Assembly: GCF_013403915.1 (NCBI RefSeq)
Contig: NZ_JABFDI010000008.1
Span: 62,001 to 126,000 of the forward strand
DNA length: 64,000 nucleotides
Origin: Winogradskyella pacifica
GTDB lineage: Bacteria > Bacteroidota > Bacteroidia > Flavobacteriales > Flavobacteriaceae
Reading direction: 5' to 3'
Position numbers and translations under genes: made by a program
The notes under the pieces: generated by a model
What the model was told of the DNA's origin: nothing
The model's input: only the letters and a program-made list of their open reading frames with translations
Database searches by the model: none
Part shown: positions 17,625-27,500 of the stretch, piece after piece
How positions within the stretch are numbered: the stretch's first letter is position 1
Layout: each line of letters opens with the position of its first letter

Positions 17625-18590
17625 ATGCCAAAAGATATTTTAAATATTTTAGGAGTCGAAGTCGCTCCTGGTAAAAGTGTAACTGTAACTTTTGAAGTCG
17701 CAAAATTACATACCAGAAACACCTTAGAAGTTCCTATTATAATTGAACGATCTAAAAAACCTGGTCCAACGGTTTTAATGACTGCTGGGATTCATGGTGA
17801 TGAAATTAATGGTGTAGAAATTATTAGGCAAATTATAGCCAAAGGTATTAACGTTCCTAAAACAGGCACCATTATTTGCGTGCCTGTTATCAATGTTTTT
17901 GGTTTTTTAAATATGGATCGTTTATTTCCAGATGGACGCGATTTAAATCGTTCCTTTCCCGGAAGTGCTAATGGTTCTCTTGCCAGTAGAGTAGCTCATT
18001 TTGTGATGACAGAATTAGTACCACACGTCGATTTTGCTATGGATTTCCATACAGGTGGTGCGGGACGATTTAATGCTGCTCAAATACGAATTGTAAGAGA
18101 TAATGAACGCCTCACAGAATTAGCCCATATTTTTGGAGCTCCTTTTATATTCTATTCTCAAAACCTAAATAAATCCTATAGAAATGCTTGTGATAAAGCG
18201 GGCATACCTATGTTATTATTCGAAGGAGGAAAGTCGTTTAATATTGATACTAATATTACCAATACAGGTGTTAATGGAGCCAAACGTGTTTTGCACCATT
18301 TAGGTATGCTGAGAACTAAATTTAAAGTCTCTAGACCTAAGGTTAACGCCGTAATCATTGAAGAGAGTAAATGGATAAGAGCTAAATATTCTGGGATGTT
18401 TAAAGCTACTGTAAATATAAATTCGCAAGTCACTAAAGGCCAAGTTTTAGGTAATATTACAGATCCATATGGTAGTTTCAACTATTTTGTAAAAGCACCA
18501 AATGCAGGTTATATTTTTAATGTAAATGAATCGCCTATAATTTATCAAGGTGATGCTATTTTCCATATTTCTACAGAGATTGAATCCTAA
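17625..18590 (+). CDS. Succinylglutamate desuccinylase/aspartoacylase-family metallopeptidase (M14)
   Basis: 321 residues. Zinc-binding motif GIHGDEINGVE puts His57 and Glu60 as ligands, with the third ligand in the region DFAMDFHTGGAGRFNAAQ. The C-terminal ~75 residues form the usual beta domain (SGMFKATVNINSQVTKGQV). AstE/AspA relatives hydrolyse N-acyl or C-terminal amide bonds of Glu and Asp. Placed directly after rimK, it plausibly trims the glutamate tails RimK adds, rather than degrading succinylglutamate: no arginine-succinyl pathway genes are near. It ends one base into the 5-formyl-THF cyclo-ligase start (TAATG). Confidence 0.88.
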   Translation: MPKDILNILGVEVAPGKSVTVTFEVAKLHTRNTLEVPIIIERSKKPGPTVLMTAGIHGDEINGVEIIRQIIAKGINVPKTGTIICVPVINVFGFLNMDRLFPDGRDLNRSFPGSANGSLASRVAHFVMTELVPHVDFAMDFHTGGAGRFNAAQIRIVRDNERLTELAHIFGAPFIFYSQNLNKSYRNACDKAGIPMLLFEGGKSFNIDTNITNTGVNGAKRVLHHLGMLRTKFKVSRPKVNAVIIEESKWIRAKYSGMFKATVNINSQVTKGQVLGNITDPYGSFNYFVKAPNAGYIFNVNESPIIYQGDAIFHISTEIES

Positions 18591-19153
18591 TGAGAAAACC
18601 TTTATTAAGAAAAAAATATAAAGATTTACGCAAAGCATTATCTAAAACTCAAGTTGAAGATAACAGTTTAGCCATTGCAAATAAGCTGTTATCACTAGAT
18701 ATTTGGAACAATACCTTTTACCATATCTTCTTAACGATTGAAGAACAAAAGGAAATTAATACCGATTATATTCTAAATATTCTATCAGGAAAGGATAAAA
18801 ATATTGTGATTTCTAAGAGTAATTTTGAAGATTACTCTATGACGCATTATTTATTAACTGATAATACTAAAATCATAAAAAACAACTATAATATTCCCGA
18901 ACCTATTGATGGTATTGAAATTCCATCGTCTCAATTAGAAGTCGTTTTTATACCACTTTTAGCTTTTGATAACACAGGACATAGAATTGGATACGGCAAA
19001 GGCTTTTACGATCGATTTTTAGCACAATGCAAACCTGAAACCATAAAAATAGGACTGTCATTTTTTGAAGCAGAAGCTGAAACTATTGAAGCTTCCGAAG
19101 ATGATATTAAGCTGGATTATTGTGTGACTCCGAATCGGGTGTTTCAATTTTAG
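18590..19153 (+). CDS. 5-formyltetrahydrofolate cyclo-ligase
   Basis: 187 residues, MTHFS family (YgfA/Fau), converting 5-formyl-THF to 5,10-methenyl-THF with ATP. Motifs: N-terminal basic MRKPLLRKKYKDLRKAL, and the ATP/folate signature FIPLLAFDNTGHRIGYGKG followed by FYDRFL. The start codon overlaps the stop of the M14 gene. The last 47 bases overlap the convergently transcribed lspA, so both 3' ends are coding on opposite strands. Confidence 0.92.
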   Translation: MRKPLLRKKYKDLRKALSKTQVEDNSLAIANKLLSLDIWNNTFYHIFLTIEEQKEINTDYILNILSGKDKNIVISKSNFEDYSMTHYLLTDNTKIIKNNYNIPEPIDGIEIPSSQLEVVFIPLLAFDNTGHRIGYGKGFYDRFLAQCKPETIKIGLSFFEAEAETIEASEDDIKLDYCVTPNRVFQF

Positions 19154-19778
19154 AAGGCTCATCATCAAAAGCTTTCTTATTAAAAACAATTAAAATTCCA
19201 ATACCAGAACTAATAGCCATATCGGCGACATTAAAAACAGGATCAAAAATCGAAAAGTATTTTCCTCCAATTAGTGGTAAGTTATCTGGCATTACACCAC
19301 TCCAAATCGGAAAGTGAAGCATATCTACAACATTGCCATGAAACACCTTGGCATAGCCACCGTCTTCCGGTAAAAATGTAGCAACTTGCATAACGCTATC
19401 ACTAAACAAAACACCATAGAATACAGAGTCTAGGATATTCCCTAAAGCACCAGCAAATATTATAGAAATCGCAAATATTAAAGTTTTAGACTTCTTCTTT
19501 TTCGTAACATCTATAAGCCAAAACGCAATACCTGTTACAGCGACAATTCTAAATAAGGTTAAAACTAATTTTGCTGTTTCATCCGAAATAAAACTTATAA
19601 AATCGCTTAGCTTTGTGCCCCAAGCCATGCCATCATTTTCTATAAAAGCAATTTTAAACCAAGAAAAAACGGTAACGTCCTCACCTAATTGAAAATGGGT
19701 TTTTATATAAATTTTACTGACCTGATCAATCAGTAGAATCATAAAAATAATAATTGAGGCTTTCTTTAAGGACATCAA
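19107..19778 (-). CDS. lspA: Lipoprotein signal peptidase (signal peptidase II)
   Basis: 223 residues with four hydrophobic helices. It cleaves prolipoproteins before the lipid-modified Cys. The catalytic Asp pair is seen in GNILDSVFYG (Asp117) and FNVADMAISSGI (Asp186). Compared with the ~165-residue E. coli enzyme it has a ~40-residue insertion between the two catalytic motifs (SVMQVATFLPEDGGYAKVF and following) and a hydrophilic C-terminal extension. Both are usual in Bacteroidota. The extension DEPSKIETPDSESHNNPA is encoded within the overlap with the cyclo-ligase gene. It starts 24 bases after the secreted protein gene and probably shares its transcript. Confidence 0.95.
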   Translation of the reverse strand: MMSLKKASIIIFMILLIDQVSKIYIKTHFQLGEDVTVFSWFKIAFIENDGMAWGTKLSDFISFISDETAKLVLTLFRIVAVTGIAFWLIDVTKKKKSKTLIFAISIIFAGALGNILDSVFYGVLFSDSVMQVATFLPEDGGYAKVFHGNVVDMLHFPIWSGVMPDNLPLIGGKYFSIFDPVFNVADMAISSGIGILIVFNKKAFDDEPSKIETPDSESHNNPA

Positions 19779-19802
19779 ATGGTTTTAAACAAAAATAAAG
19801 GA

Positions 19803-20465
19803 TTAATCTGGCTTTACAACCGTAATATTTCCATTAATAGACTTCAATTTCCATATTGAAGTTGCATTATAAAAACTAGCTATGGTAACTTTTCCATGAT
19901 TAGAATTAGCCTCTACAAAAGCGCTTTTAGTCACAACGCTAATATCACCATCTAAAGTATTAATCGTGGCCGTTTTCGATGTGCCTTCAACATCACATCC
20001 TCCTTGTAATAACTCAATATAAAGCGATTTAAAATCCCCTTTCATATCTACCGAACCAATATCACTTAAGATCTGTAACGAGAGGTCTTCTGGAATTTCC
20101 ATCCGCAATGTTGCTGCGATTACTTTGTGTGCATTTCGCTTATCATCTGGAATTTCTAAAAATGACAAATGCCCCAAGCCTAATGTCAATGTATGATTAT
20201 TGACACGACTTACAACCTGAAATTCATTTTGATATTCGCCATCTAAAGTCGATAGTATCTTAATTTTATCAGTCTTTGAAGTTGAAACTGAAATCTTAAA
20301 AATTTGATTACCATTGATTACAATCGTCTCTATATTTTCAACCGTTAGTTCCTTTTCTAAAATATTCTGAGCGCTTAAGATGGTAGTAATGAAAAGAAAA
20401 CCACAAAGCATAAAAAAAGCCTTGAAATTAAAATTCCAAGGCTTTATAAATTTATTAGTATTCAA
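19803..20465 (-). CDS. Secreted beta-repeat protein of unknown function (DUF4097-like)
   Basis: 220 residues. A basic N-terminus and hydrophobic stretch FFMLCGFLFITTILSAQ form a signal peptide. The mature part is mostly short beta strands with repeated small turns (IGSVDMKGDFKSLYIELLQG, GDISVVTKSAFVEANS, GNITVV), resembling the right-handed beta-helix of DUF4097/DUF2807 proteins. An alternative start is Met19 at 20411; the longer start is preferred because its three Lys residues supply the n-region of the signal peptide. Oddly, codons 8-18 encode a terminator-like hairpin (20416-20445). It lies upstream of lspA. No function is known. Confidence 0.6.
   Translation of the reverse strand: MNTNKFIKPWNFNFKAFFMLCGFLFITTILSAQNILEKELTVENIETIVINGNQIFKISVSTSKTDKIKILSTLDGEYQNEFQVVSRVNNHTLTLGLGHLSFLEIPDDKRNAHKVIAATLRMEIPEDLSLQILSDIGSVDMKGDFKSLYIELLQGGCDVEGTSKTATINTLDGDISVVTKSAFVEANSNHGKVTIASFYNATSIWKLKSINGNITVVKPD
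20412..20445 (-). terminator. Terminator-like hairpin inside the start of the secreted-protein gene
   Basis: Minus-strand stem AAAGCCTTG (20445-20437) with CAAGGCTTT (20424-20416), continuing into a run of seven T. It lies about 107 bases past the stop of the DksA-like gene and would end the ileS-dksA transcript, yet it is within the reading frame of the next gene. It may therefore act as a partial terminator or attenuator. Confidence 0.7.
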
Positions 20466-20552
20466 AATAAGGTTTCAAATTTAAGAGACTCTTTTATTAC
20501 AATTTCACTTCGGTTACAATTAGTAATCAGTGATCCATAAATTCACAGAGGC

Positions 20553-20936
20553 TTAAGATTGCATATTCTTAGCTTCAATGCTCAACGTTGCATGAGGTAC
20601 TAATTTTAAACGCTCTTTGTTTATTAGTTTTCCTGTAACACGACAAACTCCGTATGTTTTATTCTCAATACGGATAATAGCATTTTTTAAATCGCGAATA
20701 AACTTTTCTTGACGAATCGCTAGAGCAGAATTGGCTTCCTTACTCATCGTTGCACTTCCTTCTTCAAAAGCTTTGAAAGTTGGTGATGTATCATCAGTTC
20801 CGTTATCAAAATCATTCATATAAGCACTTTTAATAAGTTGTAAATCGTGCTCTGCCTTTTTTATTTTGTCTTGAAGTATAGCTCTAAATTCTTCTAAATC
20901 TTTATCAGAATATCTGTTGTTCGTCTCTGTTGTCAT
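20553..20936 (-). CDS. TraR/DksA-family transcription factor with degenerate zinc finger
   Basis: 127 residues from ATG 20936; an upstream in-frame ATG at 20981 would overlap the ileS end and add a hydrophobic stretch not seen in the family. The N-terminal half is a coiled coil (YSDKDLEEFRAILQDKIKKA), as in DksA, which inserts into the RNA polymerase secondary channel. The C-terminal half keeps the YGVC..TGKLI..ERL layout, but only one of the four zinc-binding cysteines remains: the final C-x2-C is replaced by SIEA. It starts four bases after the ileS stop and is evidently co-transcribed. Confidence 0.88.
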   Translation of the reverse strand: MTTETNNRYSDKDLEEFRAILQDKIKKAEHDLQLIKSAYMNDFDNGTDDTSPTFKAFEEGSATMSKEANSALAIRQEKFIRDLKNAIIRIENKTYGVCRVTGKLINKERLKLVPHATLSIEAKNMQS

Positions 20937-20940
20937 AATA

Positions 20941-23900
20941 TTAATGTTTTTGAATAAATAATTTGGTATTAACATCGTCAAATACGATTTCTATACCATT
21001 ATTTAAGGTGTCCATAATTTGTAATTCTTCGGTCAACGTTTCAGATTTAATATACGCCTCATTTGAAGAAATAGCCTCAACTATTTGGTCATCTTTCTGA
21101 AGTTGTACGTCAATTCTGTCAGTAACCTCAAATCCTGAATCTTTTCGTAAATTTTGAATACGATTTACTAGTTCTCTAGCAATCCCTTCTTTACGTAAAT
21201 CTTCGTTGATGGTAACGTCTAAAGCTACTGTTAAAGCACCTTCATTAGCTACAAGCCATCCTTCAATATCTTGCGATGTAATCTCTACATCTTCCAATCC
21301 TAAAGTAACGGATTTTTCTCCAATTTTAATATCTAATTGACCATTTTGCTCAATATTTTTAATCTCATCAGCACCAAATACAGCTACCGCACTAGCAATC
21401 AACTTCATATCCTTACCGAATTTAGGCCCTAAGGTCTTAAAATTAGGTTTTATCTGCTTCACTAAGATGTCTGAAGCATCTTCTAAAAGCTCAATCTCTT
21501 TGATATTAACTTCATGTTTAATTAAATCTGAAACCGCCTCAATCTCTTCCTTTTGTTGTTGATTATCAATAGGAATCATAATTTTTTGCAACGGTTGACG
21601 TACCTTAATTTTCTCCTTAGCTCTTAACGATAATACTAACGAACATATGGTTTGCGCACTTTCCATTTTTCGCTCCAATACTTTATCAATATTATTCGTA
21701 TTTGCGACAGGGAAATTTGCTAAATGTACACTTTCAAAAGTTTCCTTTTTAGTAACGGCATTCAAATCTAAATACAAACGATCCATAAAGAAAGGTGCAA
21801 TTGGTGCGCCTAACTTTGCAATGGTTTCCATACATGTATAAAGTGTTTGGTATGCCGAAATTTTATCGGTTTGGTAATCACCTTTCCAAAAACGTCTTCT
21901 ACTTAAACGGACGTACCAGTTACTTAAATAATCTTGTGTAAAGTCTGAAATTGCTCGCGCAGCTTTTGTTGGCTCGTATTCCGCATAATAATCATCTACT
22001 TTCTGAATTAAGGTGTTTAATTCAGATAAAACCCATCGGTCAATCTCTGGTCTTTCGTTTAATGGAATATCGGCTTCACTATAATCGAAACCATCAATAT
22101 TAGTATAAAGCGTGAAGAATGAATACGTATTATAAAGTGTTCCGAAAAACTTACGACTTACTTCAGCAATACCTTCGCTATCAAATTTTAAGTTATCCCA
22201 AGGATTTGCATTACTGATCATATACCAACGTGTGGCATCTGCACCGTATTTAGATAAGGTTTCAAAAGGGTCTGCTGCATTTCCTAAACGCTTAGACATC
22301 TTTTGACCGTTTTTATCTAAAACCAATCCGTTTGATACTACATTTTTGTATGCTACAGAATCGAAAACCATAGTTCCGATAGCATGTAATGTATAAAACC
22401 AACCTCTTGTTTGATCCACACCTTCTGCAATAAAATCGGCAGGATAGGCTTCCTTATTATCTATTAAGTTTTTATTCTCAAAAGGATAATGCCATTGTGC
22501 ATAAGGCATAGAACCAGAATCGAACCAAACATCTATTAAATCACTTTCGCGATTCATAGGTTGCCCTGATACCGAAACCAACACAATTTTATCAACTACG
22601 TTTTTATGCAAATCGATAGTATCGTAATTTTCTTCAGACATGTTATCTACTTCAAAATCCTTGAAGATATCTTGCGTCATAAAGCCAGCTTTAACCGACT
22701 TAGCCATCTCTGACTTTAATTCTTTTACAGATCCAATGCAAATGACTTCTTTACCATCCTCTGTTCTCCAGATTGGTAATGGAATACCCCAGAAACGCGA
22801 TCGCGATAAATTCCAGTCGTTTGCATTCGCTAACCAGTTACCAAAACGTCCTTCACCAGTTGATTTTGGTTTCCAGTTAATGGTGGTATTTAGCTCGTGC
22901 ATTCTCCCTTTTACATCTGTAATTTTAATAAACCAAGAATCTAATGGGTAATATAAAATTGGCTTATCAGTTCTCCAACAATTTGGGTAACTGTGCTTAT
23001 ATTTTTCAACCTTAAAGGCTTTGTTTTCTGTTTTTAATTGAATAGCCAATTCAACATCTATAGAACGTTCTGGCGCTTCACCATCCTCGTAATATTCGTT
23101 CTTCACATATTTACCTGCGTATTCTCCCATTTCTGGCCTGAATTTCCCTTGTAAATCTACCAATGGCACTAAATTACCATTGTCGTCTTTTACTAAAAGC
23201 GGTGGGATCTCTGGAGAGGCTTGCTTTGCAACCAAAGCATCATCTGCCCCAAATGTTGGTGCTGTATGTACGATACCTGTTCCATCTTCAATAGTTACGA
23301 AATCTCCAGATATGATTCTAAAAGCATTTTCAGGATTATCGTTTGGAAGCGCGTATGGTAATAATTGCTCGTAAGTGATGCCTACTAAATCTTTCCCAAT
23401 GAATTCTTTAACGACATAATAAGGGATTTTTTTATCTCCTTCTTTGTAGTCTATTAATTCTGGTTTAGTTTCAACGCGTTTAAATTTACCATCAAATTGT
23501 TTGTTGACTAAATTCTTAGCCAAAACGACATTCATGGGTTTAAACGTGTATTGATTATAAGTTTCAACTAAAACATAATCAATTTTTGGCCCAACGGTTA
23601 ATGCGGTATTACTCGGTAATGTCCAAGGCGTTGTTGTCCAAGCTAAGAAGAAAATATCTCCTTCATTTTGAAGAAAATCTGGTAATGAATCGGCATTAGC
23701 TTTAAACTGAGCGACAACTGTTGTATCCGTTACATCTTGATAGGTTCCTGGTTGATTAAGCTCATGCGAACTTAAACCTGTACCTGCTTTTGGCGAATAG
23801 GGCTGAATAGTATAACCTTTATATATTAAATCTTTTTCATAAATCTGTTTTAACAACCACCAAACAGATTCCATGTATTTAGACTTGTAGGTAATGTATG

Positions 23901-24345
23901 GATCGTCCATGTCTACCCAATATCCCATTTTTTGAGTAAGGTCATTCCAGATATCCGTATAACGCATCACCGCTTTTTTACAAGCTTGGTTATACTCTTC
24001 TACAGTGATTTTTTTACCAATATCCTCTTTGGTAATACCAAGTTCTTTTTCTACACCAAGTTCAACAGGTAAACCATGTGTATCCCAACCGGCTTTACGT
24101 TTTACTTGAAAACCTTTCATGGTTTTGTATCGTGGAAAAATATCTTTAATAGCACGTGCTAAAACGTGGTGCACACCAGGTAATCCGTTTGCTGAAGGCG
24201 GTCCTTCAAAAAACACAAATGGTGGTTTTCCTTCTCTTGAGGTTACACTTTTATCGAAGATATTATTAGCTTCCCAATAGTTACCGATTTCATCCGCAAC
24301 GTTTGACAAGTTAAGTCCTTTGTATTCAGGGAACTTTGTACTCAT
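20941..24345 (-). CDS. ileS: Isoleucyl-tRNA synthetase
   Basis: 1134 residues, the long class I enzyme charging tRNA-Ile. The HIGH-type motif appears as PPSANGLPGVHH, with the catalytic second motif GQKMSKRLGN. The editing domain lies between (WTTTPWTLPSNTALTVGP), and a long C-terminal anticodon-binding part follows, ending with a beta-rich tail. The length and C-terminal extension fit the eukaryote-like IleRS type found in many Bacteroidota; resistance to mupirocin cannot be judged here. It is followed by the DksA-like gene. No T-box or other leader riboswitch was recognised upstream. Confidence 0.96.
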   Translation of the reverse strand: MSTKFPEYKGLNLSNVADEIGNYWEANNIFDKSVTSREGKPPFVFFEGPPSANGLPGVHHVLARAIKDIFPRYKTMKGFQVKRKAGWDTHGLPVELGVEKELGITKEDIGKKITVEEYNQACKKAVMRYTDIWNDLTQKMGYWVDMDDPYITYKSKYMESVWWLLKQIYEKDLIYKGYTIQPYSPKAGTGLSSHELNQPGTYQDVTDTTVVAQFKANADSLPDFLQNEGDIFFLAWTTTPWTLPSNTALTVGPKIDYVLVETYNQYTFKPMNVVLAKNLVNKQFDGKFKRVETKPELIDYKEGDKKIPYYVVKEFIGKDLVGITYEQLLPYALPNDNPENAFRIISGDFVTIEDGTGIVHTAPTFGADDALVAKQASPEIPPLLVKDDNGNLVPLVDLQGKFRPEMGEYAGKYVKNEYYEDGEAPERSIDVELAIQLKTENKAFKVEKYKHSYPNCWRTDKPILYYPLDSWFIKITDVKGRMHELNTTINWKPKSTGEGRFGNWLANANDWNLSRSRFWGIPLPIWRTEDGKEVICIGSVKELKSEMAKSVKAGFMTQDIFKDFEVDNMSEENYDTIDLHKNVVDKIVLVSVSGQPMNRESDLIDVWFDSGSMPYAQWHYPFENKNLIDNKEAYPADFIAEGVDQTRGWFYTLHAIGTMVFDSVAYKNVVSNGLVLDKNGQKMSKRLGNAADPFETLSKYGADATRWYMISNANPWDNLKFDSEGIAEVSRKFFGTLYNTYSFFTLYTNIDGFDYSEADIPLNERPEIDRWVLSELNTLIQKVDDYYAEYEPTKAARAISDFTQDYLSNWYVRLSRRRFWKGDYQTDKISAYQTLYTCMETIAKLGAPIAPFFMDRLYLDLNAVTKKETFESVHLANFPVANTNNIDKVLERKMESAQTICSLVLSLRAKEKIKVRQPLQKIMIPIDNQQQKEEIEAVSDLIKHEVNIKEIELLEDASDILVKQIKPNFKTLGPKFGKDMKLIASAVAVFGADEIKNIEQNGQLDIKIGEKSVTLGLEDVEITSQDIEGWLVANEGALTVALDVTINEDLRKEGIARELVNRIQNLRKDSGFEVTDRIDVQLQKDDQIVEAISSNEAYIKSETLTEELQIMDTLNNGIEIVFDDVNTKLFIQKH

Positions 24346-24501
24346 TATTCTAGTTTCTTTTCGAGCAGCGAAAATAACGAATTTTAAGGAAATAATATGT
24401 TGTAATTAATGCAAAAGAGTAAATCTACTTGTAGCGATTTCTAGCAAATTAAATTTGGATTTAAACTACTCTTTATTTTTTTTTAGAATGAGTAAAATAG
24501 A

Positions 24502-24531
24502 AAAGGTCAGTATAAAATTACACTGACCTTT
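24502..24531 (-). terminator. Intrinsic terminator of the giant secreted protein gene
   Basis: On the minus strand AAAGGTCAGT pairs with ACTGACCTTT (24531-24522 with 24511-24502) around a ten-base loop, then TTTTCTATTTT follows. It begins three bases after the TAA stop, so only this gene can use it. Confidence 0.85.
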
Positions 24532-24534
24532 AGT

Positions 24535-27500
24535 TTATTTCATATTAACGATTACTTTTTTAGTGATCCATTGGTTGTTTTGATTCTCTATTTTCACAAT
24601 ATAAGTTCCGGTTGATACTTTAGAAATGTCAATACCATTACTTAATTCTTGTTGGTCTTTGTTGTGATATTGGTTAATGGTCTGTCCTAACATATTAATG
24701 ATACTGACAGATTTTGCTCCATTGACAAGTCCATTAATAAAGAGTTTTCGTTCTTTATTATTTACATATACCTGAACATCGTTTAATTGTGACTCTGAAA
24801 CATTAAGTGCATATTCATTTTGGAATACAATATCAAATCGATCTTCAAACAAACCTGGCTCACTCACAAAGCTGTAATCTGAATTTCTAATATCTGTATA
24901 ACTATTTTCATAATTATCTCTCAAATAAACGGCTTGAGAAGTATCAAAATCTTCAAAATCTGTTGCCGAAATAGTATATATCTGTTGTTCTGACGATTTA
25001 TAGATTAATGGCACTACTTTATCAGAAGCTATAGCTGAATACGCTTGTGTAACCATTGAACTGCCTTCAAACAACGTATAAAAATCATTTGCTTGCACAT
25101 CCGTCATTTTTCCATCATAACTATAATCAAAACCTTCTGAAGTAAAATCACTAAAACCAATAACCATTTCTCTACTAAATCCGTTATCTGCTTCAAATTT
25201 CAAATGAAGTTTTTGCATTATATCTTCAATCGTTTCTGAATCAGCGTTGTCTTCTGTTTCGGTATTGGCTGTTCTAAAAAAGACACTCTCCCCATTGGAT
25301 TGTTTCTTATAGATACGTTGACCGTTGTTAAATTCAATATGACCATCATTTATGACTTCTGTGAAAAAAGCCTGACCAACACTAATATACTGAGTGGGCG
25401 TTAGTGTTCCTTCTTGAGAACCATTGTTTGAGCTACTTAAACCGTCAAATTGATAAGCTCTTATTTTTGCCATTTTATTGATTATAGCATAACCACCTTC
25501 ATATTCACTTATGTAATGTGAGTTACCAGCCCATTGCTCCCACAGATATAATGTACCATCAATTACATCTTCATTATCATCAATAAATTGATGCGCATCT
25601 ATAGCAGAAGGATAAGGATTACCTACTAATGTCGTTGTAAGCGTTACATCTGGTTCACTCTCGTTAGCAGCGTCTCCATCAACGTCATCTGCGGCTATTA
25701 AAATAGTTCCGTTATTTGGTTTTCCTTCAAATATATAGACTTGTGTGGTTCCTGCATTACCAGTTCCTTTATGAATATAACCTACTCCAGGATTTAATTG
25801 AGTCGTTGGTGAGTAACTTTCCCAATCGTAATACGTAACCCCGTTTAAGAAGGTGTACATCCAACGCGTACTGATTTTCCCTGTTTCATTGTATGCTGAT
25901 GTAAATTCAACGGCATTAGCATTTCCTTCTTTTAATGTATTAATACCAAAAGTAGAATTGTTAACATTATTAAAGCTTGTATTATTATCTAAAAGTGTTG
26001 TTGCTCGTGCTGCTCCAATTGGAGAAGAAAAATAATTATATCGAAATGAATTGGATGTTCCTGTTTGGCGTCTTAATATTTTACCTGTTGCAGAGGTTAC
26101 TAAATCACTATTAACTCCTTGTATTAATTGAGAATCGTTTTTTAAGTCTAAGACTCCATTAAGTTCTAAATACCACGTATTATCAATTTCATTTTCTCCA
26201 TTAATTGTAAGTGTTTTATTAGCATCTACTATAAGTCCAAGTCTTGTATGAGAAGTTGCAGAGGTTATATCATTTTTGATATGTACAATGGACCAGTCTT
26301 TTTCAAATATCTCGTCTGAAACATCCCAAACATCTCCATGTAACCATGATTCTGGACTAGACCAATCTCCATCTGCACTAGTGACGTAAGGCAAAGGTGC
26401 TGTTTGCGGCTTTACCGTATTAATATTATGCATTTTTAAATCGTGGGAATTTGCTGATTCATCTAACAATTCTGATTTTAAAATATTAGACATAGGATAA
26501 TAAGCCTTAAGATTACCCCAAGCTACACGCTCTAAAGTTTGTGAATCCTGAATATTCTTAGGTATAATATTCCCCTTTACAATACCTTCATTATTTTCAA
26601 TCTCTTGACACATCATTTGTTGTATTTGTTGTGCAGAAAGAGCATCTTCAAAAATTCTTACTTCATCTATAGTTCCATTAAAATGGGCAGATCCAGATGG
26701 ACTTGTATTTGTTGGATAACGACCAATTGTAAATGGTCTACTTGAATAAATGTGATCAGTACCATTATAATTTTTGGTAAGTAGCGTTGAATTCAAATTA
26801 GCATCCGTTTCTGTATTTAACAGCTCTCCATTAAGATATACTTTTAAAGAGTTTGTTGCGGAATCAAAAACACCAGTGACATGATACCAAACATCATTTT
26901 CCATTTTTCTGTTATCCGTAGGCAGTTGTTCTACATTAAGACTACTACTTGGATAGTTACTAGAAGCAGTGACTTGTTCCTGAGTATAAACAACAAATGC
27001 AGGTTTTCTTCCTTTCGTTATAGTCAATCGCATGTTTTCCTGACCTGCAATACTATAAACAGAACTTAAATTCCCTGTTGCAGTATTAGCTTTAATTTTT
27101 ACCCAAGCCATAATGGTTCCTTCATTCCAATTTTCAATAAAAGAAGATGTGTCTAGGTAATCATCTAAACCATCAAAATCGACTGATCCTGAAGAAAAAT
27201 AAACATCAATATCATCTCTATAATCTAAATCTCCTCCTAGAGATAAATCGCCATCAGTATCCGGTAAAACAGATAAGTCTAATGGGTTCTCAATATCTTC
27301 ATTAATGTCTAAAACAGCATCATTAATATTCGTTGTTTCAAAGTTATCGTCTAAACCATCTCCGTCTGCATCATTTCCAGATAGCGTATTAGCCATTCCA
27401 TTTTCTTGAATGTCTGGAGTTCCATCATTATCACTATCTAAATCTATATAATCTGGGATATTATCACCATCAGTATCCTCTAAGTTTGTGAAACCAGATC

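Noticed and set aside
24346-24501. Possible T-box or other riboswitch upstream of ileS
   Set aside because: No specifier-loop or antiterminator layout was visible, and T-boxes are not expected in Bacteroidota.
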